Shown one piece after another: positions 47,441 through 59,959 of a DNA stretch of 64,000 bases. Origin of the DNA: Gnetum montanum (Eukaryota > Streptophyta > Gnetopsida > Gnetales > Gnetaceae); NCBI GenBank assembly GCA_015680685.1, contig MNCI01003573.1, positions 927,107 through 991,106 of the forward strand, written 5' to 3'. Below the pieces are notes generated by a model that saw only the letters and a program-made list of their open reading frames with translations, searched no databases and was not told the DNA's origin. Both the position numbers and the translations under genes were made by a program. Every line of letters begins with the position of its first letter. The stretch's first letter is position 1.

Positions 47441-47490
47441 AACGATGTGAGTGATATCCCTTATGTTCTAATTGGCGAAAAAACACTTAG

Positions 47491-47508
47491 TCCCCGGCAA
47501 TGGCGCCA
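47491..47508 (-). other. Primer-binding site (tRNA-Asp), element 4
   Basis: Minus strand TGGCGCCATTGCCGGGGA, 17 of 18 identical to the complement of the plant tRNA-Asp 3' end, one base inside the 5' LTR. The best copy in the window, and the basis for assigning the others. Confidence 0.9.
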
Positions 47509-47509
47509 A

Positions 47510-48503
47510 TGATGAGTGGCGAGGTACCCCTACACTCAACCATACGAAATGAGCGTAGCACGCTCAATCTGGTCAAACTTCGCAGACTAAATGCCTTAAC
47601 GCCACAAGAAACACTTGGGGTTAATCGTTCGTTGTCTTCCCAGACTTACTTGTTGTTGTCACGGTGTATGGTTAAGTAAGTCCAAGGTATATGATTTTTT
47701 TGGTGTTTTTTGGTTTATCTCCTAAGCTATGAGGGTGAAGGGTTGAGAAACTAACTAACTCTAACTACAGCACTAAGTCCTAGCGTCAGCATCCGTTCCC
47801 ACTTACCGTACACACCCTGAACTGTGCAACTGTGGCTACCAAACGCTAATCGTTACTGGGATTACCACACGTAACGCACATGCTCGAAGTGGTCATACTG
47901 AGGCACTTAACTAACCTAAGTGTGACAAGTAGCCAATTCCTTGACTAGCCGTACACATCTGTGGATGCTCATAATCAAGTCGTACTTGTTCCATGCTCTA
48001 GGAGGGAAGGGTGAGAGAATCTACTCACGATGAGTAGCCGATTCCTTGGCTAGTCGTACACGTTCGTCAACGCTCGAAACCAAGTCGTACTCATGCCGCG
48101 TTACTAGGAAAGCAGTAAATAACATTAATTAAAACTATCCATGCACTACAAGGTTTATCTGCAAAGCTTGTCTTTATTGTCGTACACAACTTGCGTTCAG
48201 GTACAAAGCTGCTCGAATAAAGAACCGTTCACTTGGGGGACTCCTATTGTGGGCACATGGAAAATATTCTATCTCTGGGGTGATCAATCCGCCAGAGCTT
48301 CGCTACTTTATGCCTAGGATTCTGAATGAGGGGAGTGCCGCCTCTTATTTATAGATATGGCGGCGAACCGCGATATCATGTACGCGATATTGCAGGGAAG
48401 GATGCGATATCGCGTATGCGATATCACAAGGGATGCGATATCGCAGCGAACGCGATATCGCAATGGACGTGATATCGTGGCCTGTGCAATTCGCGTCTCA
48501 TCA
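47510..48503 (-). repeat. 5' LTR of element 4
   Basis: 994 bases. On the minus strand it starts TGATGAGACGCG and ends CTCATCA. The TATA box is TATTTATA on plus at 48346-48353, and the palindrome array lies upstream of it at 48370-48479. It is longer than the other LTRs, partly because of this array. Confidence 0.92.
48370..48479. repeat. Seven-core GATATC palindrome array in U3, element 4
   Basis: Seven cores in 110 bases (six GATATC, one GATATT), most inside a 10-base palindrome GCGATATCGC or a close variant, with irregular spacers of about 5-15 bases. Confidence 0.9.
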
Positions 48504-48999
48504 CTAAGGCATAGAAATCAAAGTCAAAACTTATAGATTTTTCTATGTATTCGTCTCTAAGGTGAAAAACCAAAATTTCCTATTTACTAAATCAAACCTA
48601 AAAATTAAAAGCAAGAATAAAGAGATAAAACCAAAAAATGAACTAACAGCTTTTGGTAAGTATAGGAAAATGTTAGGGATTGGAATGTTTCCTAGCTATT
48701 ATGAATCTTAGGAACTTGAAAATTTTTGACTAAGTGCTAAGGTAGGTTGAGATCTGAAATTTTCTAAGTATCTAATAGAAAAAACCAAAGTTAGAATTTT
48801 ATCTAAGTTTGATTTGATGTTGTAAGTAGAGTATGAATATTAATGATTGGGGAGTTTAGAGTAAGTATTACATCCTAACCTAGGTATATGTATATGTAAA
48901 TCTTATTTTTCATTTTAAAGGTTTTACTCATATTTTTAATTTTTTTATTTTTTCCTTAACAAAGACTAACTCTTAGTTTCTATTAAATTTATTACAAGG
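48504..48999. other. Flank of element 4, nothing recognised
   Basis: AT-rich sequence continuing from 44055 across the insertion. No motif seen. Confidence 0.4.
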
Positions 49000-51900
49000 T
49001 GTAATGCCTAGGATATTAATAATTGACTTCATGTATTTTTTTGATTTGTGATGTAAGCTCTACATTCATGGATAAGCCTAGAAGGGTAAAGGCTTTGCTT
49101 GTCATAGATAATCATTCACTATTTGCAATGTAGATGTGGGCACATCTTGAAGCTAGCTACTTCATGGAATTCTACCTAAACCATGTTTATGTTCTGATTT
49201 GGACTTTGCTACTATTTTGTAGTATGTCACTTGCCCTATATCACATCTACTTTAGATCATTTGCTAGGCTACTAGGCTGTGTGAAGTAGGATGTTAATGA
49301 CATCATTATCTTTGTTAACAATTTCAACCATACCAAGGATTTTTTATGCAAGGACTTAGACTCTTCATGGGGGAAGCACCCCTACAAGAAGTTTAGTGCA
49401 AAATCCATACTATTATTGAATACTAAAAGACTTTAGACTTTGTTTTGTCCTATGGACATACGTATCAAGGTATCTAAGTAAGTTAGTTTGATTTAACTTA
49501 GTTTTTATTTTTCTTCATGATTCTCATGTTACTAATGTTGATTTCATTTTTCTTGAATATGTAAGTTAGAAGATCCTGATAGGTAGATACCTACTTAGAG
49601 ATGTTAGAGAGTAAGCTCTGTGAGATGGTCCTTGAGAGTAACTAGTATCCTACCATCTATGCTCTATTTTCAGTTGAGGTGATGAGGGCTAGGAAGCATA
49701 TGTGATATGGTGCTATCTAGCAAGCCAATTTGGTTCATGTGCTTCATGAGAGGTCTAATTTGGATTTGATAGAGTATTGGATGAAAGGATCTTGGGTTTG
49801 TCTAGTGTCGCAAGGTATGTTCATAGTGTTGATTATTTTAGGTTTTCTTTTATTTATCTTAGTTCTAGCTTGATTTTGTCTATGTTCTAGACTAATTTGC
49901 ATATGTATTTATTTTGTAGATAAAACTAAGAACTATGACATTATGTACATCTAACTAGGGAATGTTGTGAAGTGAAAGATGTAGACCAACATATACAACA
50001 CTTTTACCAATTACACATGGTTAATGGGTGGCTCTAGAAGATAGTACCTTTCTAACTTTGAGTGGATGGGGTCTATTTAATTGTTTGTGATGAGGTATCC
50101 TAGCATCTCATTCACATACATGATTATTGTGATAAGATGTTATTTGAGCTAGTAATGAATTTTCAATTTTTACAGTCAATGTAGAGAGATAGGCTTGCAT
50201 TGGATGCAAGATTCACTATGACATTGGTTTGACTTGCCACATGATAGGTTAGAATTTAATGAAAATGAAAAGTTCTCATATCATAATCATGAGGCCATCT
50301 TGTAGTGGGCTAAGTATTGTAATGCCTCTCATACTATCAGTAAGTATGTAAATTCTAACTGGATATAGATGTATCATTTGCCTAGTAAGAGAGTCTCCTA
50401 TGACAAGATTAGGTAGTGTTTGGAAGCTTCCCTAATAAGGCTTACTATGTTGTACAACATTATGTCTCAAGACATTTGCTACAACTAGGCTTACTATTTG
50501 GATTGAGAGGATATCTAGTGAGTTGGCTAGTATCGACATGATTGATGGTGGAAGCTCTAGCAACTCCATCAACTTTTGTTTCTACTATGATCTATTGTAA
50601 TGATTTACTACTAACTTGTCCTGAGCAAGAGGAGAAGTACTTAGAAGAATAGCATTTTTCTTATCCTATGTGTAGGTATGTGAATCCCATCCCATGGTGG
50701 TAGTGATATCTTCACAAGAGGATGTAGCTGAATCTTTTACTATGGATAGTGTAGCATATTCTAGGAAGAGATTTGCTCGCAGGGTTTTGATCCATGATAT
50801 AGATTAAGAGGGAGTATTCCTTAGACATGTGGAATGAGGGATAGGCTATAAGAAAACTAAGGAAACCTCTTACTAAGATAGTTGATCTAGAGGAGATAGA
50901 GTTAGAGGTAGAGGCATCTAGAGTTGCAAAGCCATTGGGTAAGTTAGAGAATATTTTTCTTCTTTTACATGTTTTAGGTTGATTTGGTTTTCATGTTGTT
51001 TATGGTTCAAGTTGCTAATTTTCAATATTTTTTAATGATTTTACAGTTGCAGTTAAAGAAAAGTAAAAAGAAGAAAAGAAAGCCAAGGCCAAGATAGTGG
51101 AGGAGGCAGGAATAGTAAAGTAAGAGGAGGAAAGAAGGGCATGATAACAAGAAGAATGAAGATTACATGAAGAAATAGATAGGCAAGAAAGGAAAGTAGA
51201 AGAGCAACAAGTCCAGGAAGAAGGACTAAAATGTAAAGATAGAGTAGAGATAGCTGAGAAGGAAGAAAATGAATCTTTGGCATGTAAGCTTTCTGAAGAA
51301 GCATTGGATCTTGATTTGGGCGATGGAGGTAAAATTTTATTATTATTTGTTATTATCATTATATATTTATATTATTATTATTTTGCTAAGAAGTAAATTA
51401 TATTCATAGGAGGAAACTAATAGTTTGGTATTATAAATCATGATATAGATGGCATTGACATGGATAAAATGCCCTCCCCTTCTAAGACTATCATGCTACA
51501 ACTTTGAGAGGAGGAAATATCAGATGTGATTAGTTTGAGATGGCTAAAGAAAAAGCTGAAGAAGGGAGAAACTTTATTATATGGTGAGTTAGTGTATTTC
51601 TTGGGATTTTTTATTATTTTTGCTATGTTAGGCTTGTTTATGACTTTTGGGTTTTCATAGTTTTATTAGCTTTTGTATTTCTGGCATTTAATTATTTTAA
51701 TTTACTTTATTTTTCTCTTATATTTATTTATTTTAATTTTTTTTATTGTCTAAATATCCTAAGATTAGTATGGTAGAACATCAATAAGGAAGAACTTGTA
51801 AAAGGCATGATGGATAGTGTAATAGAAAAGTTAAAAGCTGTTGAAGAAAAATGTAAACTAGTTTTATTTTTGATTTTATCTACAACTTTTAAAATTTATA

Positions 51901-53100
51901 TTTATACTTATTTTTTATTTTTTAGTACATATATTTTTATTTTATTTTTTCTTATATTAATAGATGGAGATACTTAGGCAATAAATGGATGTTCACTTAT
52001 AGATGTAGAAGTTATAGCATATCATGGTAAGATTTCCATTGTTGAACCTATTTTGTAGCCTCTTGTGCATGATGCACCAAAGGTAAAAGAGGGGATGGAT
52101 GCTATCTTTTAATATGGAATAGAGATTGCCTCTGGTGTATTCAATTAATGTTTTTTGGTGGTGGACCTCACCATAGAAGTGTTGGTCACTAATGAGAGGG
52201 AGGAAAACTTAATGTCAAAAATTAAAATTTTAAGAGATAAAGTGGCCAACCTAGAAGTAGGTCCTCATGGAAGTAATATGGTGAAATGGAACCTTGAGGC
52301 TTATTCTTATTAACATTTATGAAATTATTGTGGTGCCATGGTAGCCACTTAAAATAAACAACAATGTACAAACACAACCATGAAGCTAGTGAATAAAGGA
52401 TTAAGGGATAGTTGCCATAGATGAGAAAAATGGGGTGAGTAGAATATGATGAATAAGTTGATCTACAAGAAGAAAATTTTGGTATTTGTTGAGTAGCTTA
52501 AGGATGAAAGGGTTGCTAGGGGAATAGGAACATGTTCATTAGTAAAGTAGGGACTAGTGATGCTTTGGAGGTTTTTGAAAAGTGTATTTCCTTAAAGTGG
52601 GAGGAGAAGAAAGTATTTCCTTAAAGAACTAACATATGAGAGAAAAATAGGGGAGAGAGGGAGCATAGTATGGATGATTTTTCTTTTCTTGAGATTTCTA
52701 ATATTCTTATAGAGAGTCTAGATTATCCATTTCTTTTGCATAAGGAAATGATCAATAAATTTGTAGTTGTTTTTAGTTTTAAGGCCTTTAAAGTAAGAGT
52801 TACAATAAGTGATGTTGAAGGTAAAGTGGGACCTAGCTATGCAACTACAAGTAAGAGAGATTATTTATTTAGTCTTAATTTTATAGTATTTTTGGTAGTC
52901 TTAATTTTTTTATTTTTTAATTAATTTAATTTTATATAGTTTGTTTTATTTTATGTTTGTAGGTGGAGATGTTATAGGAGGTTTTAGTAGTGGAAAGAAG
53001 GATTTAAATGATGTAGCAGTGGTAGAAATGATTTTTTCTTTGCATGATGAGGCTTTGGATGGCTAGGAATAATGGATAGATTTTATGGCTATGTATTAGT
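49000..53100 (+). pseudogene. Decayed multi-exon, coiled-coil-rich gene of unknown family
   Basis: Plus-strand segments with coding character are separated by T-rich stretches that begin GTA/GTG and end CAG, TAG or ACAG. Examples: about 49630-49813 ('ANLVHVLHERSNLDLIEYWM'); 50175-50340 ('HWFDLPHDRLEFNENEKFS'); 50672-50938 ('KIVDLEEIELEVEASRVAKP'); 51047-51330, a charged Glu/Lys-rich coil ending 'KLSEEALDLDLGDG'; 51410-51585; 51963-52310 ('EREENLMSKIKILRDKVANL'); and 52963-53067 ('FSSGKKDLNDVAVVEM'). Stops interrupt most of them. I do not recognise the family; a host-derived or transposon-borne gene are both possible. Exon limits are approximate. Confidence 0.4.
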
Positions 53101-54022
53101 GACAAATTTTTTCTTTATATACTTTTGTATTTTCCATGAGCTTATGGACTATTATTGATAGGATATGATTTGATGGACATTGTATGTACTATTAGCTATG
53201 TTACAAGAGCTATAGTATAGAGATGTAATTTTGATGGCTTTTGAGTTTTACATTTTTATGGTTTTTATAGTTTTCTATTTTTATTATTTTTATTTTGATT
53301 TTCTATGTTTGTAGTTTTGCAATTGTTTCTTAAGAAAAAAATGAAATAAACACTAAATAGGACATGTGATAAAAATATAATATAAAGAAGAGTAAATACT
53401 AAAATAAAGCAATAATCAAGACTTATGCTAAAAAACCAAACATAATTAAAATACCAAAGAGAAATAATTAACTTCATATAAGGAAGCTAAAACTAATTTC
53501 ATTCTAAGAAACATACATAAACATAAAACATGAACAAAGATAACATAGTAAAGTGGAAAGAAAAGATTTAAGATTATGATGCCTTCAATGGATTTTATTT
53601 CTAGTGTCAAATCTAGTGAGAATTTTTATGCTTTTAATAAATTCAACAATGTATAATTCATCAAATTTTAAGTCCAAAAATTTGTCAATGTTAGACGACC
53701 AAGGAATGGTTACATCAAACTTGTTACTTTATTTTGTTAAAAATGTTTGGTTAATGAAAGTAGGTTGAGATTCAAGAATAGCTTCTTCTAATACATCTAA
53801 TCATGAAATAGCTAGATCTTTGGGATTGACAAGTAAAACTATTTTCTTGTCTTTTAGCAACATGTTGTACAGTTTCATGTATGTCGTTAGAAATTTATGA
53901 TACTTGGATCAATATTTTTGTAACCTCCTTGGTTACCGTCCATTGTTGGACTTTAGATGGAACTCATGTTATTCTTCCCATCATTACTTTCATTCCATTC
54001 ACTAATTGATGATGAACCTACT
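53101..54022. other. AT-rich left flank of element 5
   Basis: No readable gene. It ends with CTACT (54018-54022), the left target duplication of element 5. Confidence 0.5.
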
Positions 54023-54846
54023 TGATGAGTCGCGATATTGGGACCATGATATTGGAGTTGGCCAAGTGATATTGGACACCTAATGTCGGAACCTGTCTCA
54101 TTGCCTATAAATAAGAGACCGGGGCACTTGGTTTTGTAGTTAGTTTTTCTTACTCCATTAGCCGAAATCTTGCAATTTTCCCTTTCTAAAGTTAGAATTA
54201 TTTCTAAGTGCCCATAGTAGGAGCCATAAAGTGAACGGATCTTTATTTGAGCATTGTGTACCTGAGCACACCTTGTGACTAGAAATAAAGATGAACTTCA
54301 TGATAAACCTTGCAACATTAAAAATAGCTTAATTATTTTATTTAAATGTTATTTACTATTATTTGCTACTTTCATTAGTTAATTAATGTGATTTTTATTG
54401 AATTGTTAATTATCAACAAATTAGCACACTTCGTACGACCACTTCGAGCATACATGGGAACACTTGGTAACCCAATAACGGCTAGCATTTGGTAATCCCA
54501 TGAGTGTTACACTAGTTCAAGATGTGTTCGAAGAGTGGGAATGGATGTTGGTGTTAGGACTAGTTAGAGAATAGTTAACTACTTAAATCAAATTAGTTAT
54601 TAAATTATTTCATTTCTCCCCTTTAAACACCAGGAACATAAAACATAAAAAGCATAAAAATCATACACCTCAAGTTTACTTAACCATACAATCATGCCTT
54701 ACAAGTAAGCTTGGGAAGGCAACGATCGCATAACCCATCCTTGTTCTATGTAAGCACATAAGAACTTAATCCTTGGAGTTTGACCGAATTGTGCATAAAT
54801 GCTCATATTCATATGGTTGGGCATAGGGGTACCTCACCACTCATCA
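54023..54846 (+). repeat. 5' LTR of element 5
   Basis: 824 bases, TGATGAG...CTCATCA. Three GATATT cores lie at 54033-54075 and TATAAATA at 54106-54113. Confidence 0.92.
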
Positions 54847-54847
54847 G

Positions 54848-54865
54848 TGGCGCCATTGATGGGGA
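54848..54865 (+). other. Primer-binding site (tRNA-Asp), element 5
   Basis: TGGCGCCATTGATGGGGA, 15 of 18 matches to the tRNA-Asp 3'-end complement, one base after the LTR. Confidence 0.8.
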
Positions 54866-54983
54866 TTTTGTTGTTTGTGCTCTGGTTAGAACTTAGGAAA
54901 TCTTTCCATCATTGGAACGAACCCTTATGATTAGTTATTCTACAATTATCGAAAAAAGAGTATTGCCCATTGAATAATCAATC

Positions 54984-57080
54984 ATGTCTCCTTCTTCTTA
55001 TGAGAGTGCTTCACCGACTAGGTTTGACACAATAAACAATCAGAAGTGTAGTACACATGATGACCCACTAGTGCCGCAACAGTTTTGTGTGGTATACGTT
55101 CATCCCAATGAGTATATACCAAAATTTACCTTTATCCTCTACTAGGATGAACAACTATGTTGGCGTGATTTAGAAGGTAACATAGTGTTACCTCCCGATC
55201 ACTCAATCCCAAGCATGCTTCTTCGTGCTCTCATACGAATTGGTATGCAACACTTATAGGCAAAATACATTGTGCATGAACACAACTTGAGAGAGTATTG
55301 ACCCATAGAGGCACAACACCAAAGGGACTTACAATAGGAGAGACATTATAAATCTATGAAGGGAAAGTGATCTCAAGATGTTCCATATGTCCTAAGTGAA
55401 AATGAGGGTGGTGAACCTGCCTTGGGAGGTTTTCTACAAAATGATGTTCCTCTTGTTGACTTCAGTCAAGGAGTTGTGTATCAGAATCTTCACTCAAGTA
55501 TTCATAACCCAGGATCTGATACCAACAGACACAAAGGGTATGAAAAAGAAACATGAACACGTGACATTGACAAACATTCTAATCGTAACCACGACTGAGG
55601 CCAAGACCACCAAATAGAAAGTGATAGGTACCATCATGGTGCCAGTCCTCCTTCCTTTTCACCTTCATCATCTCCTTCCCTCTCTTCTTCGGGATTTGAA
55701 CACAATCGTAAAGGGAAAGACAATGAGGACAATGATAAGCAAAATAGAGATCATAGAAAAAATAGTTGAGAAAGGGGATGAGGGCATTCCAGAGAAACAC
55801 ATCATGAAAGAAGGGAGAGTAGGGAACAACATAGGAATCATAGACGCCATATACAACATGATCATGATGAACCCCTACTCACTACCCAAAGTATGCTAGA
55901 TATAACCAAGGCTATTAGGATCCCAACAAGGCACTAAAAGAATAGTAGGACCAAAAGATTAGACATGAAAAATATCCCACAATTTGAAGAGGGATACAAT
56001 GTTGATCCTCAAAATCATCTACAAACGTTCTATGATGCATGTGCCTTGCAAAATATAGAAAACGAGTGGAAAAAACTAAAGTTGTTTCCATGAACACTGA
56101 TCAAAGAAGTGGAAAGCTAGTACTGGTCCGTAGAACTAGAATCCATTCATCGATAGAGTACCATGTTAGAGCTATTTAACAATAAGTATCCAATGTACTC
56201 CCATGTGTCCAACCTGCATAAGAAAATCCAAGGATGGAAACAAGGAGGATACGAACCCTTGGATGCTGCCATGGGCTGATATTATGCATTATTACATCAT
56301 TGCCCTAGCCATGGTTACCTGCGAAGGGAACAACTATGCCATCTTGTGAATGGGATTAGGTACAAAATGCAAAGAACCCTTGGGACTTATGCCCAAGGAA
56401 GGCTATCTTAGCTTAGAGCCCATCCAAGACAAAGATTGTTGGAGCAAGTTGCTAAGGAGGAAGGTGAGTTAAGAAAAAGATAAAGTGTTGAGGAATACAA
56501 CAGAGATCCTTCCCTTCAAAAGAAGGAAGTTAGATTTTATGAAGATGAAGAAGAGTCATCACTTGAAGAGATGATGAATAGGAAGACTTTGTCCATTCAA
56601 AAATTTGCATCAGATGTATTGGCAAAGGTAGATCAAATGTGGAACTCCCTAGATGATAGATTTCAAACTATTCTAAAAATAGTTGAGGAGATGAGAGATT
56701 AAAGTAGTGACCAAGAGAGAAGGAAAAAGAAAAAAGCTGAGTATGTGTGTAACAGGGGTAAGGGCAAAGTTGTCATCATTGAAGAGGTTGTGGATTTGGA
56801 CATAGACAATGATGGAAGATGTGAGATATGCCAATATGACCACCCTAAAAGATGTTGCCTAGTAGTCTCACATCTACAAGAGTCTAGGGTATATGCACTA
56901 AACCCACAATTAAATAGATGGCAAGCACCCAAAAGATTACCTTATCCTCAAGGTAACCAAAACCAGTTCCACCAACCCTTGACATATTATCTGAGTGGAG
57001 ATCCACCACAATTGAATGAATTGTATCAACAATGGCAACACCCACAATCTTGGGGAATGCCATTACCACATCAATAATAC
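54984..57080 (+). pseudogene. Decayed gag of element 5
   Basis: The start ATG is at 54984 (MSPSSYESASPTRFDTINNQ), open to a stop at about 55143, then resuming in the same frame ('DEQLCWRDLEGNIVLPPDH'). The gag core runs at about 55960-56410 with the family's 'IENEWKKLKLFP' and 'GYLRREQLCHL' segments. The zinc knuckle 'CEICQYDHPKRCC' at about 56820-56860 fits C-x2-C-x3-H-x4-C and lies in an open frame (56745-57077). Several stops occur between these parts. In the family, Gag forms the particle and binds the RNA. Confidence 0.85.
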
Positions 57081-57099
57081 CCTTACTATCAACCTGACC

Positions 57100-58000
57100 C
57101 ATATAGGTACTACGTTCAATAGACAATTTCTCCACATGACTCCACTAGTCATGTTGCTCCTCAACCTCACTACCAAACCCATGAGTACTATAGAACTCCT
57201 TCTCCTAGGAGCAATGTTCCATAAAAATACTATCCTTCTCATCCAACTTCATCTCTTCCACCCTTAGCTCTATTACCACTTTCTCCAACTATGCAAGGTG
57301 AGCTCCCTGCCTAGCCACAACAACGTAATGCTACAAGGGTTGTTAATCCTTAACTTAGTGTTAGTTTAGACAACTGCACAAAGAAGAGATCTTTCTTTAG
57401 AACCAATATCCCAACCAAGTCCTTACAGCCACAAGTAGCTAATTGTCCAATTGCCTCACCATTGTTTGAATCTTTGGAGCTTCCTTCAAACCAAAAATCA
57501 CTGGCCATCGTCCTAGGAAATTCTCCGATCCTGGAAGTCCTTTTATATATTTGCAAATCACTGGAAATGAGCCTTGTAAAGCTCTTTTGGATTTAGGTTC
57601 TGGTGTTAACTTAATCTCTCAAAAAATGTATAAAGCCTGGAACTTGCCTCCACTAAAAAGAGTAACATTTTTTTAGAGTTGGCCAACCAGTCCATCACTA
57701 TCCCATTAGGACTAGTGGAGGACATTGTCACCACTATTTATGGGTGATCATACCTAGCCAATTTCCTAGTGATTCAAGTAAATAACTGTAAGGGGAACTT
57801 CCCAATCATTATGGGAAGGGCACGGCTAAGAAAAACTGATGTGCACCTAGGAATATGTGATATTTACTTGAAATATCAAAGGAAAATACATTTGGAAAGA
57901 TTGAGAAGAAGAAAGTTCCATGCATTGCATACAATGACACAAGGTGCAACTATGTGCAGAAGGCCTAGTTTGTACAATGCTTAACATTTCCTACATGTAA
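57100..58000 (+). pseudogene. gag tail and retropepsin-like protease remnant of element 5
   Basis: A Pro/Gln-rich tail (57190-57480) matches the linker in element 2. The active-site region reads 'CKALLDLGSGVNLIS' (about 57570-57625), with D-L-G instead of D-S-G. 'FPIIMGRARLRK' follows at about 57795-57835. A frameshift near 57660 and several stops break it. Confidence 0.75.
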
Positions 58001-58229
58001 CTAGTGTGCACAAGTAACTAACATACAAAGATGCCTATATGTAGTAGCCACAAGACAAGAGGGCACCTAGTGGCTAACAGCTGACCGAGAGAGCGATTCA
58101 ACTTTATGCATGGAACCAACTGAGAGCTTGACTTGTGCCTATGTTAATAGCATAGATACATTAGAGTAAGTCCATCACCAACTTCCAAGTGCAAACATCA
58201 AAAATATCAATTGGGGGAAGTTGGAAATC

Positions 58230-59360
58230 CCTGATAAGTTTAAGCAAGAGCCCCTCGAATTAAAACCATTGCCCACCGATATGGAATATACATTTCTCCA
58301 AAATGGGAAACCGATAATCATTAATGCTAAGCTTGCTCCTTGAAAAAAAGAAAGATTGCTGAAGATGATAAATAAAAGGTCAAAATCCTTTGCTTGGTCA
58401 TATATTGAATTAACTGAAATAGATTCTAGGATTTGCCAACATAGAATTTACACTGACCCCTCCATGAAGCCTTGACGACAACTGCAAAGGCGAATGCACC
58501 CTAAGCTTAAGAAAGTGGTTAAAGAAGAAATTAAACGACTTCTAAAAGTCAGGTTCATCTACCCCATTGCTGATAGTGAATGGGTTAGTCCATTAGTCAT
58601 TGTGCCTCAAAAGGAAGGTAAATTAAGGGTGTGTATAGACATTAGGTTGTTAAACATGGAAATGTTTAAAGACCATTTTCCATTATCATTCATTGACCAA
58701 GTCCTAGATACCATTGCAGGGCATTGCTACTATAGTTTTTTGGATGGTTACAGTGGATATAATCAAATTCAAATAGCACCAGAAGACCAAGCCAAGACTA
58801 CATTCAAAAGTCCTTGGGGGACATTTGCATATACGTAGATGTTGTTTGGCTTGTGCAACACCCCAGAAACATTTTAATGTTTGGTTCTAAGTATATTTTA
58901 GTCATAAATAGGGAATGGTGTGGAGGTATTTATGGATGATTTCTCCACCTACGGAGTAGACTTTGAACAAGCATTGGACCGATTAGAGCAAGTATTAAAA
59001 CAATGTGTAGAAACCAACTTAAGGCTCAATTGGCAAAAAAAGCCATTTAATGGTCCAAGAAGGCATTATGTTAGGGCATAATATTTCACAAATAGGGATA
59101 GAGGTAGATCCCAAAAACATTAAAGTCATCCAAGGAATCATTTTTCAACTAGAAACTATAAAAGATATTCGATCATTCCTTGGACATACTGGCTATTATA
59201 GATGCTTCATCGAGAACTTTTCAAAGATTACAAAACCATTGGTAGAATTAACGAAGACAAAAGTACCTTTTGAATGGACTAAGGAATGTGAGCTAGCTTT
59301 CCAAATCTTGAAGCAGAAGCTCATAGAAACACCCATTCTACAAGCTCTTAACTAGTCCAG
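58230..59360 (+). pseudogene. Reverse transcriptase of element 5
   Basis: Begins with the Athila entry block 'PLPTDMEYTFLQNGKP' (58270-58320). 58494-58838 is open through palm and fingers: 'IYPIADSEWVSPLVIVPQK', 'LRVCIDIRLLN' and 'YYSFLDGYSGYNQIQIAPED' (first catalytic Asp region). A stop after 'GTFAYT' is followed by 'GVEVFMDDFSTYG' (about 58920-58955), holding the catalytic D-D pair. 59050-59355 is open through the thumb and connection ('RSFLGHTGYYRCFIENFSKI'). One frameshift near 59040 and a few stops inactivate it. Together with the integrase it is the best evidence of the element's class. Confidence 0.9.
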
Positions 59361-59800
59361 ACCATTCCACATAATGACTAATGCATCCAACTTTGCTTTA
59401 GGAGCCGTACTTACATAATTAGATGACCAAAAGTGACCCTATTACATTCACTATGCAAGTCGAAGTATTGCTGGTGCATAGCTCAACTACACCACAACAG
59501 AAAGAGAGTTAACGGTTGTGGTGTTTGCACTAGAAAAATTTAGGCACTATGTATTAGGCTCTAAGATATTTGTACACACAGATCATAGTGCAATTTAGTT
59601 GCTGATGAATAAACCAACGGTGAGCCCTCACATCATACAGTGGCTCATGATCTTACAAGAGTTCGATCTTACAATGATCGATCGTAAGGCATCGAGAATG
59701 TTGCTGCTGATCATTTATCTTGGTTACAATGGGACAACAAAGAGGACAAATATCCAATCTCTGACTGCTTCCTTGATGAACTCATCTTTGCAAGTGTAGT
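59361..59800 (+). pseudogene. RNase H domain of element 5
   Basis: 'HIMTNASNFALGAVLT' marks the start; the first catalytic Asp position reads Asn (T-N-A-S where functional copies have D-A-S). 'TTERELTVVVFALEKFRHYV' carries the catalytic Glu, and 'VHTDHSAI' the Asp of the T-D-H motif. A frameshift follows near 59690. The domain would degrade the RNA strand during reverse transcription. Confidence 0.8.
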
Positions 59801-59959
59801 AAACAATCAATTAACCACAAAGACAAATTGGTATAGTAGCATTCTTACCTATCTTCTCACACAAGAAACACCACAAGGTTTGTACACTAAAAAGAAACAA
59901 CAATTTCTTCACTAAGCCAAATATTTCATGGAAATCAATGGACACCTTTATAAGGTATG

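Larger units (their letters stand above)
44056..48503 (-). mobile_element. Element 4: youngest Athila-like element, minus strand, target duplication CTAAG
   Basis: Flanked by CTAAG at 44051-44055 and 48504-48508. Both LTRs are present; the left one runs into a 697-N gap. By rough eye count the LTRs differ at about 5% of positions, mostly transitions, far less than within the other elements. The visible interior (45658-47509) is gag only. If the gap length is real, there is no room for protease and RT. The gap length may be arbitrary, so a gag-only state is likely but not proven. Confidence 0.9.

Noticed and set aside
48370-48479. Regular palindromic repeats considered as a CRISPR array or bacterial insertion-sequence ends
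   Set aside because: Spacers are short and irregular, the setting is a plant LTR upstream of a TATA box, and the same array recurs in related LTRs.
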